Translations under genes and position numbers: made by a program
The notes under the pieces: generated by a model
What the model saw: the letters and a program-made list of their open reading frames with translations, nothing else
What the model was told of the DNA's origin: nothing
Databases searched by the model: none
Origin: Sipunculus nudus
Taxonomy: Eukaryota > Annelida > Sipuncula > Golfingiida > Sipunculidae
Assembly (NCBI GenBank): GCA_026874595.1
Contig: CM049310.1
Location: 47,753,058-47,817,057, forward strand
Direction of reading: 5' to 3'
Length of the DNA: 64,000 bases
Part shown: positions 31,861 to 43,819 of the stretch, in pieces
Position numbering within the stretch: the first letter of the stretch is position 1
How the letters are laid out: each line of letters starts with the position of its first letter

Positions 31861-34800
31861 TGTTGGAGCCCGTTTGGGGATCTTGCCCATCTGCCGATCG
31901 GCTAGGCCCATATGAGGATCCGTTATTTCCGGCCCATCTGCAGATGGGCTTGGCCCAATATCCGATTTTAGTTTTTGTTAGTAATACGTTATTATTTTAT
32001 TATCTTGATGACTTTTGTTCTCAGACAAACATTTCTCAGAACTTAAATGTGTTTATTGAATCATTAATCACTATCACAGCCTTACATTAATAATTTTATC
32101 ATCAAAATTACATAGATGTGCATAGAAAACTACATGGATGTGCATTCAGTACCCTATTTAATAACTTTTTTCACACAATTGTTAATTAGTCTACATTGCA
32201 TGCGTGTGATGTTAAGAGGTTAATGAGGTACACTTTTTTACCAAAGAGTTATTATACAGTTGTTGTGAAAAAAAACTCATTTACTTTACAACATACATGT
32301 AGATGTGACCTCCATGGTACCATACAATTTTACTAAAGAGCAATTATATATGGTACACAATCAGTTTCTCAAATTCATTTTTAAATAACCACATACATAT
32401 ATCAAGGTTACCATATACAGTTTGACAATAGAATAGTTATATGTAGCAAACACTCTCTCAGAGTCATTTGATCTCAGAGTCAATCACAATCATGCACTAT
32501 CACCACAATAACACATCTTGTTGCAGTTTGTTTTGGTGAAGTGTCTTATTGAACAGCTCTCTATTTAGCATTCATACAGAATTGTTGGCGTCCTGGTGAT
32601 GAGAGCAGCAGGGAAGTCGGGAAGTTCTTCTTTAGTTAGGTTATCACAGAGATGATGCCGAGGGTAAATGTATAGTTTTGGCTGCAGGGGTCATTGCCGG
32701 AGTGTAGTGTGTTTGCAAAGGCTAGTGCTAAAACGCCACAGTCACTTGCATTTGTCTGTCTGTAAACGTTCATCACAAGCACACTAGCTAGGGTGTTGAC
32801 TGCTGGTGAAGTTTCGGATAAGATCCTTATAGTATGTGGGTTACGTGACTTTTGACTTCAAGTCATGATGCAAAGGTCCTCTTTTGCATAGAAGTACCTT
32901 AGGGTCATATAAATAAATTTATCCAAAGACACAAGTTAGATCTCCCTTAGTATGTGTATATGTCCCTTAGTAAATATATGCAAATTATTCAAAATGGCTG
33001 CCAAAAATACTCCAAACCCCATATGCTTGCTTCTGTTGCAGATATAATGACAAATTTTGTGTCAAAATACACATTTTTGTGGTCAAGGAATCCAATGAAA
33101 TAGATTTCAAGATTGAGAAAACAATAGGTTTCTCCTTACCATGAAAATCTGGGGTAAAACAGGCACATTTCATAAAATATCAATGATTTCCTTCCATCAT
33201 GGTAATTAACCTTAAACACTTCTTATCTATGTGCTTGGCATTGGGCGGTATTAAGCAGTTTAAATAGATCCTGGAGACACATCTCACTGAAAACAATCAT
33301 CAATCGACATATATAGAGCATAAAACCACAGCAAATTTAATGCATTAACTAGAGAATTGCTGGTACGTGGTACTTACTAAATCTGAGTTTAGGCAGTACA
33401 ACAGGGCCATGGTATTACAAGCACCGATATACAGTTTGTTCTTTATTTAAGAATCACCAAATGAAATATCCGTATTCGTGGTCTTGCTTAAAAAATACGC
33501 ACACGGTTGAATAAACCCACACAGGATGCTCTATTACCAGCAAAACTACATAAGGCCTGTATTGGGTTTCTCCACATGTTCTGTCAGTTCATTTAATAAA
33601 TTATCTTGGTGATACGGCAGATAGTGACCCTTCTCGACCGCACAACATGCATGGGATTAACTTGGCAAAAAACGGAGTACCAGTACACAGGAATGGAAAG
33701 ACATTCCTGTAACAGAACTCTTGCCAACTGTAGTTTCTTCCCAGTATCTAACATTTTGATTCGACAGAATGTTTTGCTTGAAACACATCTTATCTATCTC
33801 ATGATGGCCAGTCCTTGATAGTACATGATCAAAGCCAAAAGCACAAAAGTCATCAGTCATTGACACTCTTGGTTTTTATGCGTCGATCACAAGTTAGTTA
33901 TAGGGTTTTATAGGGAAATACACGTATCCTGAAAACCGTGTTCGTATTTTTATTTTTTTTACAAGTTACGTCAGGTAACTGAAGAAATCAGATGTCTTAT
34001 GTTTTATTGTGGATGAAATGATTGTTGAAGTAATGAAGTAATTGTATTCATCCTACCTTGGAATTATGGGAATATTATGCAAATTTCAATAAAGTTAAGT
34101 ATCATCATGAAAACTTTAATCATCTCCGATTAGTATTGTATTATATTTCTTTATAAGTTCTTGTTTGTTATCTTGATAAAGACAGGGGAGCAATTAAATA
34201 GCAGTGTATATGTACCCGATGTTTGCGATTCACTGCATACATAGCATAAAACTACAACATAGTGGCAAACATTTTTGTATTATGTGGAAAAATAATTAAG
34301 CTGTATGCTATTCGAATAATATAAAATTATAATTATGCTTATAATTATGATCAGATATAATTTAATTGAACATAAGAACACGCTTCCAGAATCTTGCCTT
34401 TGAAAGTTTCCGAATTTACTACCATGTCCTGGAATACGGTATCTGGTTAATACCCCATAAAACCATACGTATTGCATGGCTTTAGCAGGTTTGTTTTGTC
34501 ACAGAGCACACAGAGGAATTAGCAGGCGTACGTAGTGGACATGAGAATTTCTTTATTGCCAACAAAAGTCTGCTAGAGCTTCAATGTACAACTTTCAGGT
34601 CTTGTGCGATATAACCATCACATAATCTTTTTAAGATGTGCATTTGATAAAATGGAAGCACATATTTCACAGAATCTAGCATTCTGGATAATGAAGTCCA
34701 TTTCACGAATCACATTAGTAAAAGTTCCTTATGCACAGAAAGGCAGTACTACTATCAGAGTTTTCACAGGACAGTCACAAGTTGAGGAACTTGGCCAAAC

Positions 34801-37800
34801 ATAACTTGTTTGCAGACCCAGTTAAACTGCATTTGAGAATGTTAGTATACTTCTGAAGCCTAATCCTCAAACCTTTGACAGCAGGGGCGGATCTAGGATT
34901 TAGGAAACAAAGGGGGGGGGGGGTCCAAACCAAGAGGACTAATGAAAATCCTAAAAAAAAAAGTTCATTAGATCTGAAAAGGGGGGTCCGGACCCCCCCC
35001 CCCCCCTGGATCCGCTTCTGTGACAGGCGCTGATGCTGTTTATCAATGTCGCCCATGCCTGAAAGGGTTATACAGAGGAACAGAGGAACAGAGGCTGCTG
35101 AAGCAACATGACTGAATAGGAGTTGATAAAATAAGTTTATCAGAGACTACATAACTTTGGAGAATCACTGACAAATGGTCAGCTTTACAACCCTCTATAA
35201 AAATTGTTTTCCACTTATGGATCTAAACGGGTTTTTTTCTTGGTGTATATGCTACAAGGTACTGATAACTGGATTTGCTTGGTTTGTTCGGTGTATTGAT
35301 AAGGTTAAATGACATATTATTCTCACTTATGCATCATCACGACGTGTGCATTTCCAGGTTTAAGATGTATTTTCATTGCATGATATAAGTAAATCAGTGT
35401 CTAAATCTCTTTTATATGACGAAGGACACTACCATGCTTCTTTAATTTGGGTCTTACTGAGATGAAAATTATTTACTTCCAAATGGAGATTGAACACCAG
35501 GAACATATATATGGACCATGAGATGACTGGATCCTCAGGGAGTACATGTGAGATCCTTTTGCCCGAGGATTATGGCTGATTTTAGACAATGGAAAGAAAA
35601 CGTCCTTGGACGCAATGTTTTTTTTAAGAGCTAATCACTGAGAACATGGAACATAGGAGTCGAGTGGTAATAAACTTTGATCTCTGTGCTGGCTATACTA
35701 GGGTTCTTTTCCTAGAACAGCTATGAGTATAGGTGATAGGGACCCTTTCCAGGTCAGTAGTTTCTCCGGGCCCTGTGGCTCTATGGAAAAATAAAAGCGG
35801 TCATTTCTACCATGGGGAGTGCCTAGCATACTTTATTATAACAATTTGCACAGTCCATGAAAAGTAATAAAGTTACAATTTATCAAATTCTAAATTTTAT
35901 TGAATTTCATTTAGACAACACATTCAACCCTTTCTGCTTTTCTGTTTTGACTTGTGCAAAAAGTTATATAGCACGGAAGTTAGAGGTAAAGCCTGTTAGG
36001 CGGACTTGGCATCTCGCCTTCTTGCTGTGTTCATACTTGGGTTGCAAGTTTTTATTTTTGCATCATTAACATGTTGATAATCAGTGGCAGTGTTTCTAAA
36101 CAATACTGGCTTCATTGTTATAAACTGCACCACATCCTGAACAGTCAGCACTGCCACCATTACTTCAACAATCATTTCATCCACAACAAAAATATAAGAC
36201 ATCCAATTCCTTCAGTTCCCTGGCATTACTTGTAAAAAATAGTGATGTGAAAAAAAGTTTTCAGGATATTTCCCTGTAAAACCTAAACTAATTGGCAAAG
36301 CATAAACACCAAGAGTGTCAATTACTGATGGCTTTTGTGCTTTCAGCATTGATCATGTACTATTATGGGTTGGCCATCATGAGATAGATAAGATGTGTTT
36401 CAAGCAATATATTCTGTTGAATCAAAATGTTAGATTCTGGGAAGGAACAACAATTGGCAACTTTATTGAGTTGTGCTACAAGAATGTCTGCCCATTCCTG
36501 TGTGTAATGGTATACTCAGGTTTGTATATATCCCATGCATGCTGTACTGTCGAGAAAGGTCAATTTATGCCGTATTACCCAGATAATGTATTACCTGAAG
36601 AGACAGTATATGAGGAAAACCAGCAACCAAGACCGAATGTATTTTGCTGGTTTTATATAGAGCGACGTGTGTCGACTTATGGAATCATGTGTGGAAATAT
36701 TTTTGCAAGACCAGGAAATATTTCGCTCGGTTATTTTCAATAAAGAACAAAACATATATTTGTGCTAACCATGTATCCTTCTTGTACTGCCTAAACTCAG
36801 ATTAAGTAAGTGCCACGTACCAGTAATTCTCTAGTTAATGCACTAAATTTGCTGTGGTTTTATGCTTTATATATATGTCGATTGAGGACTGTGTGCAGTG
36901 AGACGCGTCTAAAGGGTCTATTAAAACGGTTTAATACCTCCCAATGCCAAGCGCATAGATAAGAAGTGTCTGAGGTTACCATGATGGAAGAAAATCGTTG
37001 ATATTTGATGAAATGTGCCTGTTTTACCCCAGATTTTCATTTTAAGGAGAAAACTATTGTTTTCTCAATCATGAAATCTATTTCATTGGATTCCTTGACC
37101 ACAAAAATGTATATTTTGACACTAAAATTGTCATTATAGCTGTAACAGAAGCAATCATATGAGGTTTGGAGTATTTTCGGCGGCCATTTTGAATAATTTG
37201 CATAAATTTCACATACTAAGGGAGATCTAACTTGTGTCTTTGGATAAATTTATTCCTATGACCCTAAGGTACCTCTATGCCAAAGGGGACCTTTGCATCA
37301 TGACTTGAAGTCAACAGCCTATTTTATGCACTTAACCCACCTACTAGTTTCTTCTGTGGGTTTCTTTAGAGTCATAGATGGCGACACAGTTTTTTGGCCG
37401 TCCAATGTATGACATGGTAATCCAATTATTTTTATTTACATGCAAAATTTGGACAAAGGCGCCAGCTAGAAGGTCTTTATAGAGGGAATAGTAAGTGTGT
37501 TGGACAAGCCCAAGAGCAGGCAAATCCATAATTTTGAACCCTTTAGATTTTACGTAGAACTTTAAGTGAAAATCTACTGGAACATGTGGGTTTTGCAAAT
37601 GATTCAGAATGTCGTCATACCTTTATTTGGTGTTGATACCTTACCTCTTGCTTGATAAGGCATTACTGAAGTGCGCACCCAGCAGTTCGCGATAGCGTGC
37701 ATGTGTTGTCCGTTCTATCAAACTGCAAGAACTAATGCTGACCTACCAGGTTACCGGTATACAGCGAAAAAGTCATCAAGATAATAAAATAATAACGTAT

Positions 37801-37849
37801 AACTAACAAAAACTAAAATCGGTTATTGGGCCAAGCCCATCTGCAGATG
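31861..37849. mobile_element. Large foldback element with arms of about 2 kb (6 kb total)
   Basis: The left end TGTTGGAGCCCGTTTGGGGA matches the element at 21955. The left arm runs to about 34060 and the right arm from about 36140 to 37849; read on opposite strands they match over most of their length. Examples are GGTACGTGGTACTTACTAAA (about 33361) against TAGTGCCACGTACCAG (about 36810), and CATGAGATAGATAAGATGTG in both orientations (33790s and 36380s). The right terminus is cut at GCAGATG and lacks the last 50 bp or so. The 2-kb centre holds a short element (34882-35020) and no recognised gene. I saw no transposase. Confidence 0.85.
34882..35020. mobile_element. GGATCC-ended short element with TGACAG duplication
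   Basis: Left end CAGGGGCGGATCTAGGATTT, right end CCTGGATCCGCTTCTG. TGACAG lies directly before (34876-34881) and after (35021-35026), a 6-bp target duplication. It is inserted in the centre of the large foldback element and so is younger than it. Confidence 0.8.
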
Positions 37850-39811
37850 TTATAAGGCTGAAAGTAGTCATCCTGCCTCAGCCAGATCACACAGCACTTT
37901 TTATGGGTGCACAAAACATATTTCTGTAAAAAAATCTGACATTCCATGACTATTTTAACCTACAGGCCTGTAAAAGTAAATTACTTTGGTTCTTAAAGAT
38001 AAACAATTAATTGTCATAAAGTTATACTGAGTGAAATCTAAGGACTTATCTATAAAGACATGCAATTTGTACCCTGAGGGACCATCTCTACTGTGATGTA
38101 ACAACAATTATTATGTCCACTATGAACAAATTACCTAAGAAATATATATGTTCACATATGAATGAGTGTGATGGACCAGACTGCATGGTATACTTAACGC
38201 CCTCGCGGACTGCTGGTCCGGGACCGCGCCTGTCCAATCCCAGCATGAGCGATCCTGCATGGCCATGCAAAAGATATTTGATATTTCAGGACTGGTCCTA
38301 TAAATATACTGGACTGGCTTGAGTCCGTTCTTTTTGCTGCGGTTTTAAATTGACTAGCCGGGAACAATGAGATATGCTTTACACATCACAGGACAGGTGA
38401 ACAAATTTGAATATTGTGCCTGAATTTAGAGCTGTAAATTAAGTGGAAGCCACATAAAGTTTGGTGTCCTCTTTTGTTTTATATGGAAATAGATTGTATT
38501 TTGGTATGCTGGGGTTACTCACCGCTCACCTCATCTCAAATATAAATATACAGCATAAAGGATGCATGTTTTATTGGTATGCAATATAACAATAACAAAC
38601 AAAGATAAGTTTATCTTGACCATCATTGCAATAGCTTTATATGATCATATTATAGTGGTATTGTATTTAACCAATTTATCTATATTTATTATTAGAGATG
38701 CAGAAAATCTTTACTCAGGATGACGTTTTCAGACTGTATATATGCTGACCTATACAGACTGATTTGGTCTTCCACAAGGAACTGATATAAAGCAAATTTA
38801 TATAAATTATAGTATACAATGCCAATTATAATATTGGTAATTCTTAATATACAAGTATGTAAATCTTCTTGGAAAGTGCTCAACATGCATGGGAAGACCC
38901 AATTAAGACCAAGGGACAGAGCAATTCCTTATATATAATCTTGTTTTTTATACTTTGTTGTAAGACAGGCTGATAAAGGGAAATATGACATATGTGGGGA
39001 TCGAATCAAAATCATCGATACTTTCCGGATACTTGTAAATCAAGAAACCGCAAACGGATTTATGTTATTTTATGCCCCAAATATATGAAACGCAAAGTTC
39101 GAGCGCCTTCATGGTATTCATGTCGGTAAAATTTCGTCCAACACGGTTACAAAACATTAAAAAGTTATACTCTTTAAACTCTTATAAGTTTCTCATGCAG
39201 TTGTATATAAGCTTATGTAAAAAATGAAATTGGATCTATAATGACAAATACTGGTATTCTTTATTTAATCTTGTTTGGCACGTTCGCAAGTCCGGCTGCA
39301 ATATGGCAGTCCCTGACCTGTATTATACCAATGCAATATACGACAAATATGCGGATCTTCTTCAACCGCCATTGGGACGATAAAAAATGAAAGTGACTGT
39401 AGTGTCTCATTACAATGTAATTAGGTTTTTGTCGCTGCATGTTTACTCTTGATCTGTTCCCACGACCCCGTGATGTCAACAACACGAGCATGCACATGGT
39501 GACGGACCGCGCCGGTCACAGCTCAGTGCGCAACATGCGCACCTGTCATACCAGTCACCCGGGAGGCACGTCTTGATTTGTCTATAATCACGGACTCTCT
39601 GGTCTAACCGCCTGCCTTTATAATCAAATCATAATTAACTTGGACATCTGAGACTGTCTCTCTGATTGGTTCTCTGTATATCAACCATTCTCTGTTTAAT
39701 TAACTGCATTTCCCACGGATATGTTACAAGGTTCTCTTTAGTTTTTTCTTAAGGTCTCTGTTCGTTCTCTATCTGTATTTTCTGTAGGTATTTCTAGCTT
39801 TTTTCATTAGG

Positions 39812-39844
<33 letters not shown>

Positions 39845-40268
39845 GGTATTTCATGTACACATCAGTTAGTTTTCCGTCCCATTACACTCTTGTTAATTTC
39901 GCTGGGTCTGTTCAACAAATAAACATATACATTCTGCATGTTTCTGATATGATATGACATAATGATGTATTGTGTAGTTTCTTTGATAAATTTATTTTTA
40001 AATTCCACCCAATTTCAAATATATTTCTAACTTCTAAGTTCGTTGGATTCTAAATAGAAAAATGAAATGCGTGGTAACGAAATCACGTATATGAATGACC
40101 ATAAAGGGTGCAAGTTCCTCGCTGGGGGAGGGGGGGGGGGGTTCCGTGATGCAGAGGAGTCAACTGGCCTCGCCCCAGGTCAGTAGGCCAGCAACTGTCA
40201 GCAGCCCCTCCACTGACAGCAACAGAGCAGATATTCATGAGTTAAATAAACTGACACAGTTGAATATA

Positions 40269-40270
<2 letters not shown>
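37850..40270. other. Intergenic DNA
   Basis: Mostly AT-rich, with a CT-rich stretch at about 39812-39846. One canonical CSL site (minus-strand CGTGGGAA) is at 39710-39717. No gene is recognised. Confidence 0.55.

Positions 40271-40271
<1 letters not shown>

Positions 40272-40322
<51 letters not shown>
40272..40322. repeat. (AT)n microsatellite
   Basis: About 25 AT units followed by a short GA run. Confidence 0.95.
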
Positions 40323-40324
<2 letters not shown>

Positions 40325-40719
40325 TGGATAGAGAGAGAGAGAGATTAGTATAACCATGACCTCACATACTAGTATACATGTAGTATATGCTTTATAGAAG
40401 TTGAATTTCATATAGGTTTCATTTCTAAATCCGTCGAATTTTTGTAGGATTAGCCAAAATTGCTAATATAGAAACCCCAGAATACATTCACTTTTTCTGT
40501 TGAATTTCCTAAAATTAGAAAAGACAGTGTTACTTCAAGAGACACCATGCATGCACGGACCTGACCTTGAAATTGTTGCTACACGAAAGAAAGAAAGAAT
40601 GAAAAAATAACAGTATAAATACTACAAAACATCAAAAACAGGTACTAGTATAAGAAAATAAATGTAAGAAAAAGAGAGAACATAAAACGTATCTATATAT
40701 ATAGCCTGCCAACATCATA

Positions 40720-41340
40720 TTTCAAGCAGGTTGCGCCGGTGTACATAACTTCCTTATGTAATTATACAGTGTTGTTCATTTGACTCAGATTTGACTGGAG
40801 GGCGTTTACTCTGGGTTGGTACCGGTTTTTGTACACACAGCTCAGCGCCTGGTCGGTCACATGTCAGGCTCGCGTACAATCGCGTGTCAGTACAGCCGTC
40901 ATACGCCATGCAGGAAGCTCGCGGGTCGCGTGGCGCGCCTGCGCTTGGCTGTCCCCGGCATTACGCTCCGCTCTGGTCGTATGGAGAGTCTCGCGACCCT
41001 AAGGGGCATGGGAAGGGGAGGAAATTTGACTTTCCCATGGATTCAATTAGCTTAACATTGTCGCTTAAGATACGGACAATGACAATTTTGCACAATGCGC
41101 GCGGATCCGTGCATAATAGGAAACAAGCCGGTCTGACTGCCAGGCGGGTGCACGCGAGGGGCGGCGGGCCCTCCGCTGGTTCTAAGCAAATATCCTCATG
41201 CCGAGCTCGCACACTTTCACTCGCGTTGATTAAGCTGTTCAATATTTGTACTCTTATTTCCTAACACTTTCCCACGGAGCAGCGCGCTTCCCCGGCTTTA
41301 CACCGCGCCCCGGGTCAGTCGTTTCTTTCGGAGCGGTATT
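40720..41340. promoter_or_regulatory. GC- and CpG-rich island in the gene desert
   Basis: Strongly GC-rich compared with both sides, with many CG dinucleotides (GCGCGCCTGCGC, GGGCGGCGGGCC-like runs) and a canonical CSL site at 41269-41276 (minus-strand CGTGGGAA). Overlapping open frames exist, but none shows a domain or plausible splice structure. It could be a distal regulatory element or the promoter of an unseen transcript. Confidence 0.4.
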
Positions 41341-41661
41341 ATGGATTAAGTAATTAGTGACTCATTAAATAATTGTTGCCCCCTGTGCTTCCTGCTGCAG
41401 TATGTGCTGATTTGTAAACCGTTACCTTGATCTCCTGTCTTTTTTATTTCGAATTCCGTGATTTTTTTTAGGAATGCATGTTTTGACGCTGAGTACATAG
41501 GGATTAAAGTCCAGTCAGGTGTTCGACCACAGCGACGCCTGCAGGCAAGTGATCGGCGCATGAGCCCTGTTGTGTGGCTCATGTATATAGTCGACGCGTG
41601 TACGAGTACACAAGAGCTTGGTTAATTGATATTGGTGTATTGATATACCAGTGAACAAAAT

Positions 41662-41664
41662 GTA

Positions 41665-41697
<33 letters not shown>

Positions 41698-41698
41698 T
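41662..41698. repeat. (TA)n microsatellite
   Basis: About 18 TA units. Confidence 0.9.
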
Positions 41699-41812
41699 GA
41701 TCGTCTGTTGTATAAATGAAATTTAAAACGACTATAGTTTTAAATCTGATGGTGGGATAGGGCGGTTGCATGCTTCTACGAATTTCTACACACATCCTCA
41801 CACACGCGCACT

Positions 41813-41894
41813 CCCCCCCCCCCCCCCCCCGCTCGACACACACATCGGTGTCCAATACTTTGAAATGGTGAGTAGATGCAGGATGCATACACAC

Positions 41895-41949
<55 letters not shown>
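41813..41949. repeat. Poly-C tract (18 C) and (TA)n microsatellite
   Basis: C homopolymer at 41813-41830 and about 26 TA units at 41897-41949. Confidence 0.92.
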
Positions 41950-41952
<3 letters not shown>

Positions 41953-42262
41953 CACATTCTTCCCGGAAGCCTGGAATTATAAAATTCAAACTTGGAAAAA
42001 ACTGTTTTTTCATGTTTATCATAAATCTTTTTCAAAAAGAAATTTTGATTATCGTTCTTTGAATACCATACAATTCGCATTCTTCCCAGGAAAAAATGAG
42101 AATCAAGTGATAGTAAGATGAGATACTTGGTCTTCCCGCAAAAAATAAGAATTCTCATTTTTCCCGTTAAGAAAGGGAATCCTCATTTTTCCCGGGAAGA
42201 TTGAGATTTCCAATTCTTCCCGGAAAGATTCTCATTCTTCCCAGATTGTCATTCTTCCCTCG
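41950..42262. repeat. Repeats of CATTCTTCCCGGGAAGA type
   Basis: The word ATTCTTCCCGG and its complement recur about eight times at irregular spacing, often as the palindrome TTCCCGGGAA. An (AC)n run follows at about 42266-42290. It may be the terminal region of a small foldback element. Confidence 0.6.
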
Positions 42263-42266
42263 ACAA

Positions 42267-42297
<31 letters not shown>

Positions 42298-42299
42298 CA

Positions 42300-43539
42300 T
42301 GTATATATATAAACATATTATACCAAAAGTATGTATACACAAGTAACCTTGCCCCATCGCATTTTTCGTAGCTTCTGCATGTGTATTTTTCAGTTTACTC
42401 AAAAGAGCTTGTATAGATGGACTAACTTTTTACTAAATTATTCATATTTAATATTGAGTTGCTCATGTACTTGAACACGAGGCTTTTATAATCAGGATAT
42501 TTATTAAACGGGTGTGTATTGGTGTATTTATATTTGAAAGCATTGTGATATATAATCAGGATAATTTGAAAAATGCCCTAATTTGGAATTAAAACTAATA
42601 AAACACTGCTTATGATATAAAAGATAAAAGTTAATAAAAGATTAAAAGGTAAATAATAATAATAATAATAATAAAAACAACAACAATATTAATAATCATC
42701 ATTAACATTATCATCATCACTTGCATAACCTACAAATTCACTTTTTTAATTTGGTCATAGTTTTTTTTCTATCATTATATATTAAGTTTCTGCAGCATAA
42801 ATTATATTTTCATTTCCGGTAGATGGGGAGAACCGAAGCTGGATCTTGAAGCAGGTTGGTTTGGACCAGGGTGATTCTTGATGAAGGGTTTAATGACCAA
42901 GCAGATATAACAACAGTGTGGTAAGCCGCGGCTGCTGACGCCGGCAGAGGTGGTTTGATGAGTGATAATATCTCGTAGCCCCGTTTCTGTCCATCAACAC
43001 CGCCATGTTTAAAGCTGCCCGCGGCCTGTGCTTGCCGGTCGTACGTACGGCGGACGTCCGGCGGCCTTTACTGGCGCGCTAATCATGCGCATCTCGTGTC
43101 GTAAGTGCTGCCGCTCAGCTCGACGCCTGCTGGCTTCTGTCTAGGATTGCTTACATGGCTGGCTGACTGACAAGACACAGGCAAGCGGCCAGTGCTCGTA
43201 ACGGCGTCGTACGGTAGTGGCTGGCCTCTCTCACATACTTCACGTGTTATTTACATGGTTTCTCTACATATTTCACGACAACATGATACTATTAACTCTT
43301 CACCCGCAAACACATGCTCTCCCGCCAACAACATCGTGCCGGGAATCCTGAGGTCTATCATCCCATTAGAGAGTTCAGATATGTGATTCGTATACACTAG
43401 AAGTACCTATAGATATCGTATATATAGACACTGTTTGCTTATCTTAAAGGAATATGTTAGATTTCCGTTGATCTGACTTGGTGCTCTCAAGTAATATTTT
43501 GCACTCTTTTGTATAGAGCCAAATATAAAGAAATAAACG

Positions 43540-43540
<1 letters not shown>
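42300..43540. other. Intergenic DNA with a GC-rich island
   Basis: An AAT microsatellite is near 42654-42675. A GC-rich island spans about 42.88-43.18 kb (CGTACGTACGGCGGACGTCC and similar). No gene is recognised. Confidence 0.5.
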
Positions 43541-43542
<2 letters not shown>

Positions 43543-43617
<75 letters not shown>

Positions 43618-43741
43618 CTCTGAAGAAAAGCAACCCTGTAAATTCACAACAGTCTGTTTCACGGGATGCGACCCGATCATCTGGCCGCTCTGGCCGAGGT
43701 TGCAGGCCATAGAGCACTTTACATCAGAGGGTAACACTACC

Positions 43742-43812
<71 letters not shown>
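43543..43812. repeat. Two long (TA)n microsatellites
   Basis: Runs of about 37 and 34 TA units at 43543-43616 and 43745-43812, separated by about 130 bp of ordinary sequence. Confidence 0.95.
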
Positions 43813-43814
<2 letters not shown>

Positions 43815-43819
43815 ACAGC

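Noticed and set aside
33657-36743. Similar open frames in the two foldback arms (minus 33657-33866 and plus 36315-36743), sharing words such as GHHEIDKMCFKQ
   Set aside because: They begin with GTG, not ATG, and nearly all base differences between the arms change the amino acid. That is the pattern of neutral decay, not of a protein under selection.
41622-43717. Open frames of Tyr-Ile repeats over TA runs
   Set aside because: They are direct translations of (TA)n microsatellites.
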